64,000 nucleotides of DNA. Source: Wolfiporia cocos. Lineage: Eukaryota; Basidiomycota; Agaricomycetes; Polyporales; Phaeolaceae. This document shows positions 45,913 to 57,497 of this stretch, one piece after another. Each line of letters begins with the position of its first letter. The first letter of the stretch is position 1. A program made the position numbers and the translations under genes. The notes beneath the pieces were generated by a model. That model did not search any database. It saw only the letters and a program-made list of their open reading frames with translations, and was not told the DNA's origin. The stretch covers positions 3,030,584-3,094,583 of the forward strand of contig JACCLO010000012.1 in assembly GCA_029448655.1 (NCBI GenBank), given 5' to 3'.

Positions 45913-46014
45913 TGTCTTAGATTCTTAAGAAGGGATTGGTTTTTAAAAGCTGCGACTTTCGTTATAGATCACACTCGCACTCTATTTCAGAGTTAAAAGA
46001 TGATAGTATTTCTA

Positions 46015-46914
46015 CTATACAATCGCGAGTATATCCTCTTCTACCGAAGTAGTTGAGGGCCCTGCCACCTTGTCAGGTGGTGTTACACCGAAGGCAAAAG
46101 TAATTTGTAGCGCTACGCATTCTGCTACGATACGAGCCAAGTCCGTACGCCAATCCAAAAAGGAAATATTGCCGAGCTGTTTGCAATACTTTTTCATAAT
46201 TCTCCAGTCTCTATTGGTGATCCTCCCCCGTCTCGCTCTATCCTTTACGTTATCCACCAGATCCTCCAATTCTACTACCATAGTATGGAAACGCATGTCG
46301 TTTTCCATATGGAAGCCTGGGTAATTAGGGGGGTGGTTGGCGAGAGGAGTGAGGCGAGTGAGAGTGCCTTCTAGCATGGGAATAACTTGATCGCATGCTT
46401 GGAGAGGCTTCTTCTTCCCGAAGACGAGGGAAGGGTCGAGAATCTTGTGGTTGGCCGGAACTGAAGGTCCGGCCGCCGGGCTGGAGAGACGGAGGGCCAG
46501 TGAAGAAGCTGCTTGCTTGGCTTCCTTGGCGGCTTGTTTGGCGGCGATTCGCTTATTCAGCTTATCGCGGGCGAGCTTGAGCTTGTTGAGTTCGCGGAGT
46601 TCGATTAGGTTCTCCATGGCGGTAATGGAAGCGGCTAGCTTCTCTTCCTCTGTCCAGATACGCTTGGCGAGCGGAACTGGCTTGGGAGGTCGAGGAGCGG
46701 GTTTCCCAGCCTCAGCGATGTGCTTTGGCATGTGGACGGGAATCTCCCAAAGATGGAGTTTTCCAGTGTAATCTTCCTTTACAGGAAGCGTGTAGGTGAC
46801 GTCCTCTGCCCGAGGAATGTCGGCGGTGTCGATGCGGCTGAGAAGGGACCGCTTCGCCGGCTTAACGTAGGGGGCAGTGGAGGAGCCACGGGTGCGACGG
46901 GTAACGCGGGGCAT
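46015..46914 (-). CDS. ORF1 protein of unknown function (A3)
   Basis: 299 residues, apparently identical in sequence to A1 ORF1 although gag differs between the two elements. Located upstream of gag with an intergenic gap of about 100-150 nt. Contains the coiled-coil block LNKLKLARDKLNKRIAAKQ and the C-terminal block shared with the B/C family. No known domain recognised. Confidence 0.8.
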   Translation of the reverse strand: MPRVTRRTRGSSTAPYVKPAKRSLLSRIDTADIPRAEDVTYTLPVKEDYTGKLHLWEIPVHMPKHIAEAGKPAPRPPKPVPLAKRIWTEEEKLAASITAMENLIELRELNKLKLARDKLNKRIAAKQAAKEAKQAASSLALRLSSPAAGPSVPANHKILDPSLVFGKKKPLQACDQVIPMLEGTLTRLTPLANHPPNYPGFHMENDMRFHTMVVELEDLVDNVKDRARRGRITNRDWRIMKKYCKQLGNISFLDWRTDLARIVAECVALQITFAFGVTPPDKVAGPSTTSVEEDILAIV

Positions 46915-47949
46915 GATTACTAGAAAGTGCAGCCTTCATGAGAAACAAAGTTTCCCAGTGATACGTCCAAGAACAGGAATGAAAGGGATTATGTAAGGTA
47001 GGGTAGTGGACTCCTTTTCAGGAGCAAAGAAGGTGTACTACGGGGCATAATTACTCTTATGTTGCGCGCAAACCCTGTGCCGAGACGGCGCGGATATTCG
47101 CATGACCCTAACGGTCAGAGGCGCCGACTCCAGGGGTAGAGTTGCTGACTGCCAGGCCGGTTCCTGGGTCAGATGATTGGGATTCGGATACACGACACCG
47201 CCCCGGAGGGACGATGCCGGAAAGTGGCTGGGATTTTACATCCCTTAGCCTGTCCATGCTTCAACAATGAGGTTGCCGTCTATAGCCACATGGGTGTCAC
47301 ATCAGGGCTAAAAAACCATTGTCGATTCTAAGATCGCGAGACAGCAGCGCTCCACATCCCGAAGGAGTGGGCCACGCGCTTCTCTTCCAATGGGGCCCCA
47401 AATCCGTTTGACCCATGCTCGCACGCCGAGCTGCCCGGAGGACTTATGCTATTGGCTACCGCGAGTGACCTATGGCAGGGTGATTTTTTACGTCACCCCC
47501 CTCACTGCTTTTCCCATAACGGGTTCAAAGCAGGTCCCTTACGCCTGGGAGGCGGCTTTGGAAAATTCCCATGCCATCATAATGATGACCCTGTGGATAG
47601 TGATGGGGCGCTGAACAACGCTTGCCATGACAGGGGGTTGGGCGCACACAGGCAGACCGTCCCCTTTTCTCCACAGGCGGGTCTTAACCGCGCATAGTCC
47701 AAGCTTGTCAGCGAGGACCATGTCTCCTTGACCCTGGAGTCCGGGTTAGGTAGGCCTCCTGCCTAAAAAAGGCGGTGTGGCTTCCCTGTTTGCCAATCCT
47801 CTGCCGAGAATGGTGATGTATCCCCCAGATCTCAACTATCACCCCAATCGCCTTGTCAGGCAGAAAGGGATGTGCGCAGCAACAAGTAATAGCCCCTGTA
47901 GGATAGAAACCCAGACCCAAGCGCAAGCGCAAGGGTGGGGGTATGGGGG
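46915..47949 (-). other. A3 5' leader
   Basis: About 1 kb, nearly identical to the A1 leader; no sense-strand gene. Confidence 0.6.
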
Positions 47950-47962
47950 AGATTTGTTCTTA
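47950..47962 (-). promoter_or_regulatory. A3 self-complementary primer binding site
   Basis: TA-AGAACAAATCT in element sense, complementary to the LTR sequence at 48085-48095, which begins 34 nt after the first T of the TATA box (48129). Confidence 0.82.
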
Positions 47963-48661
47963 TGACACAGACTAGACTGTGGGACTCACACTATAACCTT
48001 ATAGGCGACTTGAAGATGTTGCAGAAGGTTGGTGAGGGGGCTAGTGGGCGCAAGCAGAGATGGTATGTAACTGTGCGAATGCAGAGAACAAATCTAAGGC
48101 TTATCCGCAGTGATAGCCCTACTTATATACATGCTTTGTTTGGTTACCGGTAAGGGAACCAAACATGAAGGTGGTCTGTGCGCAGACATAACTAATATGG
48201 TTAAGTCGTAAACTACAATAGACCATGTGCGCCGGTAATGGCCGCACCAGTAAGATCTTTTGTTTGGACCGTAGGTCCATGTTGTGGAAGTGGCTGTAGC
48301 TACGTTAGTAAGCCATGCATGTGGTTCTTATATACCGGTATCGGAATATGAGTAATCGTGAGGGCATTGGCATGTGATAACGAGCGGGCCGCTTATCCAA
48401 TTGTACTGACATAGCCCGGTACCGGGATATGAGTAAGGCGCGTGACACCGGAGGTTAGTCCGCTGAGTCATTGACGCGTACAAGCGTGTTATGTACGTGT
48501 TGTTATGACAAGTGGACGTATACCGCGTTGTGTACGTGTTGTTTGGTTGTGTGTACGTGTAGACGGGCGCTTAGCAGCGTAAATGTCTACAAGGTCGTAG
48601 AAATACCAGATAAATAGGTAAAAATACGGGAAAAATAGTGGCATGTCCCAAATCTGTGACA
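47963..48661 (-). repeat. A3 5' LTR (699 bp)
   Basis: Appears identical to 38652-39350. TATA box 48120-48129, predicted RNA start near 48095. Confidence 0.92.
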
Positions 48662-48852
48662 CGCACATGCGCCGGAATTGAGTTGAAGGAGGTGACACTC
48701 CCCCTAACTCTGATGCCGAATACGACTCGCAGGTAGTCCATCAAGCAGGTTTGCTCTCCGGGCCACGCGTGCTTGCCGACGGCGGGGTGGTAGGCCGTAG
48801 CCACCTTGTGGGTGTTGTACAAAGCGCCTTGGACGATTGTGTAAGACACCAT
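48662..48852 (-). pseudogene. gag: Gag (C), N-terminal part, cut by A3
   Basis: First 60-odd codons of gag, from the ATG at 48852 (MVSYTIVQGALYN) to FNSIPAHVR, where A3 interrupts it. Matches the N-terminus of B gag. The open frame extends upstream to 48906 but without an ATG. Confidence 0.88.
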
Positions 48853-49003
48853 TGCTGGACAGTATTCGTCAGCTTGAGTTATTTTCTTCCTTAAACGATA
48901 ATTCAAGAAAAGAGTGCCTTTTCAGGACTTAAATGCCTTTTCAGGACTTTTCGCAATCAATGCCATGCACCAAAGATAATGCCTTTTCAGGACTTTCTGT
49001 CTA

Positions 49004-49819
49004 CTACAACTGGGGTTTGCCGAGGTCGAAGTTGAGACCGCTATGTACTAAATGTGTCTTTAAGTACGTAACGTGCTGTTTCACGTCTAAATCTCCAAAA
49101 ACGTGCTCCACCCTCCTGAGATATTTTTCGAGGCGGCGGAGGTCTTCGTTCTTCATGGAGTCCTGACGGACCCTTTGCTCCAGGTGTGTGGAGAGATCGT
49201 CGAAGTCGGTGATGAGGGTGGTGAATTTTGCTATGATAGGGGCCGTGGTGGTTGCGTCGGGAACCTTCCATAGTCGGAAGAGGTTCTTGTGGGCGGCGTT
49301 CATCTGTTTGTCGACGTCCAAAAACCAATCCCACTTCTTCTCCGTGCAATGGACGTCCCTGGGGTTCGCAAGACCCCGTTTCTCGACCCACTCGGCCGGC
49401 ATCCTAAGCTCCTCCACTCTCTCCAACAGCGACTTCTTTGGGGGCTGGATTCGCTCCCGAAGACTCCTCACCATCCTCTCTTCCTCAACCCTCTTCCTGG
49501 CTGCCTCGGCGATCAGTTGATCCAGGGATTGTTTCTGGATCCGAGCCTCAAGCTTCTCCTTCTGTCGAAGAAGCTTGTTGAGCTTCTTTCGCCTGATGTC
49601 GTCGAGGGCTGCCTCGTGGTTGACCCTTCGGATCTCCTCTGGGTCGGGGTTCGGCTTCCTGTAGAAGACGTCTTTGCCCTTTCGGGACTTTCCTCGCTTT
49701 GGGGCTGTGACCGCGGAGATGCGGTCTTCGAGCGATTTAGAGGCGGCAATATGCCATTCCTCGCGCTCCCCCGTAGCGGCGTTTCTCGGGGTAACCGTGA
49801 AACGTGGTGCTTTCGGCAT
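49004..49819 (-). CDS. ORF1 protein of unknown function (C)
   Basis: 271 residues from MPKAPRFTV; 15 in-frame codons precede this ATG but are absent from B. This is the only uninterrupted B/C-type ORF1 in the window. Basic N-terminus, long charged helix with KKLNKLLRQKEKLEARIQKQ, and C-terminal block (about 199-267) TDFDDLS...RVR...NEDLR...KYLRR ending in NFDLG. These two blocks align with little gapping to A-type ORF1 (LNKLKLARDKLNKRIAAKQ; ELEDLV...RAR...NRDWR...KKY ending in FAFG). Lies about 150 nt upstream of gag. No known domain recognised. Confidence 0.82.
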   Translation of the reverse strand: MPKAPRFTVTPRNAATGEREEWHIAASKSLEDRISAVTAPKRGKSRKGKDVFYRKPNPDPEEIRRVNHEAALDDIRRKKLNKLLRQKEKLEARIQKQSLDQLIAEAARKRVEEERMVRSLRERIQPPKKSLLERVEELRMPAEWVEKRGLANPRDVHCTEKKWDWFLDVDKQMNAAHKNLFRLWKVPDATTTAPIIAKFTTLITDFDDLSTHLEQRVRQDSMKNEDLRRLEKYLRRVEHVFGDLDVKQHVTYLKTHLVHSGLNFDLGKPQL

Positions 49820-50506
49820 GACTACGTAAGAGAAGTCTAAGTAAGCTATTCTAGTGGAAATCACGCGGTCTTCTGTCGGGGCTTATCGTCGCTTCTTGAT
49901 GTGTCGTGCGCTTATCCTCCGGCGTCAATGGGCGCTCCGCCCTCGACCGGAGTTAGTGTCGGCGACTGGATGGCGTCTCTCTCACGCTACCAGGTGGGGG
50001 ATACAGCAGGTCGTATTCCCTTGACGCCTGGGAATGCAGGATTTGGGGTATTACACCCCGCATGTGCCCACGCCTCACTCCAGTTAGGTGGCTGCCAGTG
50101 TTTAAACCAAACCCATGCCCTGAGGGACTTAGAGGGCGCCAAGGCCAGAACTCTATCGTTCTGAAGCCGTATCGGCAGCGGTTCTAGGCAGGGCAACTCG
50201 TGCCCACCATCCCAACTCTAAATAGAGTGGCCCCTGTACGCCTGGGGATAGGCGAGAAGGTCGTCTCCGGCCCGGTCAAGACGTTACACCGTTGCCATCG
50301 ATTCCCAACATATGGGGAAAGGCTTGGCAGCCAGTCCCCTGGTTCCGCTTAAGCCTACGGTCCGGCTATTTGCCCGAAGGCGGTGATCCCCCAGAGCCCA
50401 CTAAGGATACCCCGCTGCCTGGCGGCGAGCAGGGGTGCGCAGACGGCGACGAAAACCCCTAAGAAGAAAAAATCCCAGACCCTCAAAGAGGGCGGGGGCG
50501 AAAGCG
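49820..50506 (-). other. C 5' leader
   Basis: About 690 bp, near-identical to the B leader, no sense-strand gene. Confidence 0.6.
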
Positions 50507-50519
50507 AGTTCTATTCATA
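50507..50519 (-). promoter_or_regulatory. C self-complementary primer binding site
   Basis: T-ATGAATAGAACT in element sense; exact complement of AGTTCTATTCAT in the LTR (50631-50642), which starts 34 nt after the first T of the TATA box (50676). Confidence 0.82.
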
Positions 50520-51139
50520 TAACACAAGATAACAACTTACTAGTTATCCTTGAGTGGTTTGCTGGTTAGGCGAAGAGTAGTAGCTGTTAAGCAGGATACA
50601 ACACGAGTGTTACTCGATAGTATGAATGCAATGAATAGAACTGAGGCAATAGCGCTCAGCAAGTCCAGTATATATACATGATAAATAAGACCCCTAACAG
50701 TCTTATTAGGTAATACTAATGTCCGTATTCGTATGTACAAGTCCCCAGGTACCTAAGTACTTAGTAATATACGATAAATACATATGCCGATCAAAACCGG
50801 GATATAGAAAGGCGGCGTAGGCCGCACGAATGGCGTTTTGCGCTCTTGTCATTACAAAGACGGGGCGTGACCAAAGCCCGGTCCGCTGACGTTTATTCGC
50901 TGACTGCTTCCGGACGGAATGTCCGATTGGCTAGAACTAGACATGTGACTGATGGTAACTACTAGTGATAAGATAAGACCGTCGTTACGGGAGATAACGC
51001 GGCCATCATTCGGCACGTATGTAACCGTTAACTTATGAACCAGATAAGCTAGTTATTGGTCTAGAAAGTCGTAGATAATTCGTAGAATTGCCGGAAAAAT
51101 AGTAAGAAATATAGGGAAACTAGGAGAATTCTTGTGACA
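50520..51139 (-). repeat. C 5' LTR (620 bp)
   Basis: Differs from 31462-32081 at about two positions by eye. Contains TATA box, CTGAG/CTCAG hairpin and predicted RNA start at 50642. Confidence 0.92.
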
Positions 51140-51144
51140 CGATT

Positions 51145-54100
51145 ACCGAAAAGTAAACGACTTGACCATTAAAAATAGGTACCCTCTCCCACGCATAGAC
51201 GAGCTTATCGATAAGCTTAGCCAGGCTTCGATATTTACGAAGCTCGACTTGCGTTGGGGTTACAACAATGTAAGAATCAAGGAGGGAGATGAATGGAAGA
51301 CCGCATTCATTACGCCTAACGGCCTTTACGAAGCTGTAGTCATGTACTTTGGTTTTTGTAATGCACCCAGCACGTTCCAACACATGATGAACAATATCCT
51401 AGGTGACCTTATCAGAGAAGGAAAGGTCATTGTCTACCTAGACAACATCCTTGTGTTCGGAAACGACCTGTTGGAACACCGTCGTATCGTCAAACAAGTA
51501 TTACAAATCTTGCAAGATAACGACTTGTTCGCGAAGCCTGAAAAGTGCTTCTTCGAACAAAGCAGTATTGAATACCTGGGAATGATCATTTCCAAAGGAA
51601 AAGTCGAAATGGACCCTAAGAAGGTAGCCGGCGTAATGGACTGGCCTACACCTGCCAAGGTGAAGGACGTCCAGGCCTTTGTTGGCTTCGCCAACTACTA
51701 CCGTCGGTTCATTAAAGATTTCTCCAAAGTGGTTAAGCCGTTTACCGAACTGTCCAAGAAAAACGCGCAGTGGAACTGGGGACCCGAACAAGCGGAAGCC
51801 TTCCAAACTCTCAAGGAAGCCTTCACATCGGCTCCAATACTCCGGATCCCAGATCAGGAGTCCCCGTTCCGCGTGGAAGCGGATTCTTCAGATTACGCAA
51901 CTGGTGCAGTGCTATCACAATACTCTTCGGAAGATAAGCTATGGCACCCGGTAGCCTTTTACTCGAAATCTCTATCAGCACCCGAAAGGAACTATGAGAT
52001 TTACGATAAGGAGTTGCTCGCAATCATCCGCGCTCTAGAGGAATGGAGACATTACCTCGAAGGACATCCACACAAATTTGAAGTATGGTCGGATCATCTC
52101 AACCTGACATATTTCAAATCGGCACAACGGCTAACCCGGAGACAGGCACGTTGGAGTCTTTACCTGACAAGGTTCAACTTCACCATGTGCCACAAACCCG
52201 GTAAAACAATGCTCACGGCTGACCCTCTGTCACAGAGGCCAGACCATGAAGAGGGGGTGGAACTCGACAATCGCAATCAAATTTTGCTGAAACCGGAATA
52301 CTTTACGGTTAGGGCGCTAGAAGCGTCACAGAAGGAGATACAATCAGGCGACGAGGACCTCCTCCGACAAATCCGACAAGCCCTCATGGACGATCAGATT
52401 ACCAAAGATTACCAGGAACTACTAAAAAGTGGTCCCAAGGAATTCGGTAAAGATCTCCAGGAATGGAACATGGAGGCCGGATTACTCCTCAGACGAGGAA
52501 AAGTGTACGTTCCAAAAGAGCCTAAGGAATTGCGCACGAAGATTCTGGAGTTACATCATGACCATGTGACTGCCGGACACTTCGGACGATGGAAGACCTA
52601 TGAACTTCTATCACGTAATTACTGGTGGCCTGGAATGACCACGATGGTAAAGCAATACGTGGAAGGTTGTGACACATGTCAACGCATGAAGAACCACAAC
52701 CAGACCCCGTACGGACCCCTGCAACCGCTCCCAGTACCGGAAGCGCCATGGGACACAGTCACAATTGACCTTATCGTCCACCTACCGCCCAGCGGCGAAT
52801 TGAAACAATTCAATGCTATTATGGTAATAGTGGACTGGCTTACCAAGCGAGCACATTTCATTCCCACGTCAGACAGAATAACGGCAAAAGAATTGGCGAA
52901 CCTTCTGTACCTTCGGATTTACCCGAACCACAGACTTCCGAAACAAATCATTTCGGATAGAGGCCCGCAATTCGCAGCCGCCTTATTCAAGGGATGGTGT
53001 GAGCAATTGGGAATCCAACGGTCAATGACAACCGCCTATCACCCGCAAGCGGATGGCCAGACGGAGAGAGTTAACCAGATCCTGGAACAATATCTTAGAT
53101 GTTACATCGATGTTATTCAGAAGGATAATTGGTCATGGTTTCTCCCTACGGCTGAATTCGTGTACAACAACGCGGCTAGTGAGACAACAAAGAATAGCCC
53201 ATTCTTTGTCGAACTAGGAAGGCACCCTAATGCAGGACCTACGAATTTACGTCCAACACCATACACGGACCTAAATGTCATTGCTTACGAAAGATGGTCA
53301 GCACAAGAACAAGCTAAGGCAGCAATGAAATTGGCTGCTGAACGCTGGTCTTGGTACTATGATCAACATAAGCGCTCGGTACCGTTTAAAGTCGGCGACA
53401 AAGTCCTCGTTGACGCCCGTAGCTGGCAAGACTCCGAAAGAAGTCTTAGTCCACACTATTTGGGACCATTCAAGACAATTATCGCCGGTCACCTTTAGGG
53501 TACACATGGACGAGCAATACAGGGCTTATCACCCAGTATTTCACGCTTCCAAGTTGGTTATGTACAAGGACCCTGTGCATCAGAAGAAACCAGAGCCTCA
53601 ACCAGAAATGGTTGACGGCGAGGAATTATGGGAAGTCGAGAAGATCTTAGATCATCGTCTCCGCGCAGGAAGAGTTGAATACAGAATCCGATGGAAGGGT
53701 TTCGGTATCAATGACGATTCCTGGGTACGCGAAGCCAATCTCGACATGGCATATGACATTCTGCAGGAATACAAGGCTTCACACGCCATTCCCATGCAGG
53801 ATGTCCCCCTCAGGCGATCAGCTAGAAGGAAGGAAGCAGTTCACGTCTTCGACCCTGACAGCGACGACTGGGAAGCCGACGAATGCACGTGGCCAGACGA
53901 CTGGCCGCAGTATCGGGAAGAATTTGCGAAGGATCCTAAGCAGCGCATGGTTAGACACCCCGACGGGGGATGGATGTCAGCCGACATTAACCAAAATGCG
54001 GACTTGAAAATCGTAGTCGGTGAAGGCGGCCGAATGCCGGAAAAGGGAACCAAGGACTCGGTTGGGTTTGACCTGTACACTGCAACAGGCGACGTTCTGC

Positions 54101-54427
54101 CAGCTCACGGGCAGGCAGAATACAACACCAAACTGAAGATCCAGGTACCTTTCGGCACTTACGGACGTATCGCCCCTCGCTCTAGTCTTGCCCGCAAAGG
54201 CATAGACGTAAATGGGTGGCGTTATCGACCACGACTATCAAGGCGAGGTAATCATCATTCTCCGAAATCACTCCGATATATCTATCGATATTCGGGCTGG
54301 TGATAAGATTGCTCAGCTCATCTGCGAAGTTGCTAAGGACCCGCACATTACGCTACACGGAAAATCTTACTTTGAAAAGATTAAATCCGAGCGCGGTACT
54401 GGTGGATTCGGCTCCACAGGAAAGTAA
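51145..54427 (+). pseudogene. pol: Pol (D), C-terminal part, frameshifted and mutated
   Basis: Resumes after the C insertion with YRKVNDLTIKNRYPL, in frame with the part ending at 31461. RT active site is YLDN instead of YLDD (51435-51446), which should abolish polymerase activity. An 8-bp deletion after YLGPFK (about 53475) and a one-base insertion at KGIDV (about 54210, dUTPase motif 3) break the frame. The dUTPase end GTGGFGSTGK is still readable in a third frame. Most amino-acid changes against A1 and A3 are CpG to TpG or CpA. Confidence 0.93.
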
Positions 54428-54453
54428 TCGTTCCATTAGGGACAATGAAACCT

Positions 54454-54466
54454 GAAGAGGGGGTAA
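54454..54466 (+). promoter_or_regulatory. D polypurine tract
   Basis: GAAGAGGGGGTAA directly before TGTCACAG of the 3' LTR. Confidence 0.85.
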
Positions 54467-55524
54467 TGTCACAGATTTGGGACATGCCACTATTTTTCCC
54501 GTATTTTTACCTATTTATCTGGTATTTCTACGACCTTGTAGACATTTACGCTGCTAAGCGCCCGTCTACACGTACACGCAACCAAACAACACGTACACAA
54601 TGCGGTATACGTCCACTTGTCATAACAACACGTACATAACACGCTTGTACGCGTCTATGACTCAGCGGACTAACCTCCGGTGTCACGCGCCTTACTCATA
54701 TCCCGATACCGGGCTATGTCAACACCATTGGATAAGCGGCCCGCTCGTTATCACATGCCAATGACCTTACGATTACTCATATCCCGATAACGGTATATAA
54801 GAATCACATGCATGGCTTACTAACTGACACAGATGGCTCTGTGGGACTCACCAAGCCAGTATCCTGCGATGAACTAGGCGACTTAGTGAGGAAGAGGTTA
54901 TCAGACACCATAGGAGGTAGGAGGTTCTTCTACGGCGTACGCTGAGAAGAATAGAACTAAGGTTATAGGCCGTCAAGGCCCTACTTATATACACAAATAT
55001 AACGGGTCATGTGCTACTGTATAGTACATGCCCGATAAGGAATGTGGGCTTGGTTGCCATAAGGGCGACCAAGTGGTACGACTACTCTACAAAGGCCGTG
55101 GCCCGCCGGTAATGGCCGGGCCAATGGTAAAATAGAGAGCGTGTGGTCTCATCGTAAGATGGACATGTGAAGACGGGCGCAGCCCGGGTATAAGGGATGC
55201 CGGTTGCCGGATACCGTGAGGTATAATGGTGATTGGCCGGTCATCGTGTGCTGACCAAGGCGGAGCGCCGAGGTCGTAATGCTATTGGGCCAGCAGGCAC
55301 CGTAGCATGTGATATGTCCGGACCGGATGGTTACCGGAACATATGGTGGTCTTAGCCGCGAGGCGAGGACCGGTGTTTGGGCAACGCCGTGATGGCAGAA
55401 GCCCGGGACTTGGAGAACGCCGCGTCCGTGGGATGGCCGAGAAGGCCGAGCCTATAGCGATATTGCCTTGATGCTAATATAGTGCTATTTGGCCGTGTTG
55501 CCATAATTATGCGAAGGCGTGGCG

Positions 55525-56148
55525 TGTCACGGTTATACCCTGGGGGGGTACCTGACTCCACTCACGTTAGCTGTATGGGCGGCGCTAGGCGTACGCCGCT
55601 CCGCTACACTAACGCTTTGTCTCACGTTAGTTCTCGAGTATATAGATCACCTGACCGGATCGGTTAGCGCTGTAGGGTAGCGCGCGCCTCATCATACGAA
55701 CACGTTATGGTCACATTATCACATGTAGCGTTACTTGTCATGTGCCCGGTAGTTAATGCGCACAGGCCATTACTTTAGGGCTGGACTCGTAGGTACTACG
55801 CTCATGCATGTATATATACGACAAGATGGTGGCCTTACAGCCCCATCTTTAGGATTCTCGTCATTGTGCGCAAGCTCCTTTCTTACCACACTGTCTGCGT
55901 TGCTGCTGGCCCGGGGCCTCATCTTGACTGCTAGTCTGTGGGTTGAGACTCGACGTCTGGGGGCCTTAGCGGCTGGGCACCTCTATGGTGGACCTATGAG
56001 TTCGCCTCGGCGGCTGGGCACCTTATGGGTGGACCTATGAGTTCGCTTTGGCTGACCTATGAGTACGTCGTTGCCTTCTGCTCACTCTATGCAGGCATGT
56101 GGGGGTTCCCCTGTAGCCAGGGTCGCACAGACAGGTAAGTCTGTGACA
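55525..56148 (+). mobile_element. solo LTR, family F (624 bp)
   Basis: TGTCACGGTTATACC...AAGTCTGTGACA, flanked by TGGCG (55520-55524, 56149-56153). Plus orientation: CATG-TATATATACG near 55808, then a GATGG/CCATC stem and TTAGGATTCTCG. Resembles the LTR of element G. The left family E copy has the empty site near 2072. Confidence 0.88.
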
Positions 56149-56216
56149 TGGCGCGCCTGAGGTGCCATTGTGATCAAAGATCTTATGGCGGTGGGAAGGC
56201 CGACCCAATAGTACAA

Positions 56217-57497
56217 ACTTGAGGTTAATTACCCAGCGGGTTTGCGTAGATGCAAGCGCTGAGGATCACGTGGATTTCACATGCACACTGACGCGTCGGC
56301 CAGCGGCGGGCGTCTCTGCGTGCCCCTTCGACGAAAGTTGAAGGCCACGGCACTGTGGAAGCTTATCGAGGCAAGATAGACAGACTATATAGTGAATTGC
56401 TTGTATCGCTCATTGATATCTGTATTCAAGATGTAGGAAACTCTGTTAAATACAGTACTTGTAGCCAATAATATTTGTGGCTAGGGGTTGTTGGTGAGTA
56501 GTTGAGTTCGTGATGGGCATTGAACGACGCTGTTCGTGGCGACGGATATCACTTTCCCAGCGGATAAGTGGTTTCATTATATGTGCTGCATTCTTGAACC
56601 ACCGTGGCTCCGCGTGATCTTGTTGGTCCTCAAGGATGCGCAATGATCGCCGTAGAACTGCAATTAAGTGGTCTACGTCGATTTCATCTTCGTCGTCAAG
56701 CTGAAAATTTTGAAATCTTAGTATAGAGTAGTGTGATCAAGTAGGATGCTTTCTGCGAAGCCCCCGTTACCTCCTGCACGTGTTCACATCAGACCATCTC
56801 TTCCTGTTGGCGGAGGCCTTGACGGCGAAGACAGAATCTGCAAAAATTCTAAGTCAACAACGACATCAGCATTCAAATGGAAATACCAACACTGGCTGTA
56901 GGTTCTGCATCTGACTCTGTACTGCATACCATAGTTAACAATGGCACAGTGCTTGCCTGAGGCATGCGAGCATGCCAGGCATATGGTGCCGGCTCCTCGG
57001 GTGGCAGAGCAACAATCCCCTCAATTGGAACGGTGTAAAATGGAGGAATATGAAATCTAACAGCAGAAGCCCACCAATGAGCAGGCAGAGGCCCGGTGTT
57101 TTGTACGAGATGTTTGCACAGGAGGTATGAGTGATATTTCTGGGCCCCACAGTCACATGTCCACCGTGAAACATCTGTAACATACACACCGTTGATGGGA
57201 ACTGTTAGCAGACGTTCCCAGGAACGCTTGAATGCTTCCTGTGAATGTGTGAGGCCCTGTGATCGACCCGCACGCTGAGGAATGATAAGCCGGGCGAGTG
57301 TTAAGCGATAGGAAGGTAGTGCCTTAGTTATGACTGCGTAGACAGCAAGATCGACCGGAGGGTCGGCCGAAGACTTCAATGTCGAAGGGGCGCATAGAGA
57401 CGCCCGCCGCTGGCCCGACGCGTCGGTATCCACGTGAAATCCACGTGATCCTCAGCGCTTGCATCTACGCAAACCCGCTGGGTAATTAACCTCAAGT
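56217..57497 (-). mobile_element. deleted Mutator-like DNA transposon (MULE)
   Basis: 64-bp perfect terminal inverted repeats (56217-56280, 57434-57497) starting ACTTGAGGTTAATTACCC, continuing imperfectly for tens of bases. Flanked by the 9-bp duplication ATAGTACAA (56208-56216, 57498-57506), and the left family E copy has the empty site. 9-bp duplications, long TIRs and a SWIM zinc finger inside are typical of MULEs. At 1281 bp it lacks the catalytic core and is non-autonomous. Confidence 0.88.
56446..57433 (-). pseudogene. MULE transposase remnant, SWIM zinc finger and C-terminus
   Basis: Frame 57433-56873 (about 186 residues, no ATG at its start) contains VTDVSRWTCDCGAQKYH followed by LLCKHL, a SWIM-type CxC...CxH finger found near the C-terminus of MULE transposases. 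A second frame, about 56700-56446 (LDDEDEIDVDHLIAVLRRS onward), is preceded by TTTTCAG and is probably the next exon. The N-terminal DDE domain is absent, as if an internal deletion joined the 5' TIR to the SWIM region. Not functional. Confidence 0.75.

Larger units (their letters stand above)
38652..48661 (-). mobile_element. element A3: full-length dUTPase-bearing gypsy chromovirus
   Basis: 10,010 bp, flanked by CGCAC (38647-38651, 48662-48666), inserted in gag of C. LTRs of 699 bp without visible differences; PBS, leader, ORF1, gag, pol and polypurine tract all intact. A second potentially active A-type copy, belonging to a slightly different LTR variant than A1 (e.g. CCTATAGGCGACTTGAAGATG). 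Confidence 0.93.
31462..51139 (-). mobile_element. element C: dUTPase-bearing gypsy chromovirus, interrupted
   Basis: Minus-strand element with 620-bp LTRs (only two differences noticed), flanked by CGATT (31457-31461, 51140-51144). Pol including dUTPase and ORF1 are intact; gag is cut by the A3 insertion. Without A3 the element is about 9.66 kb. It sits in the RT region of D pol, and D pol is exactly in frame across the removed insertion. Confidence 0.93.
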
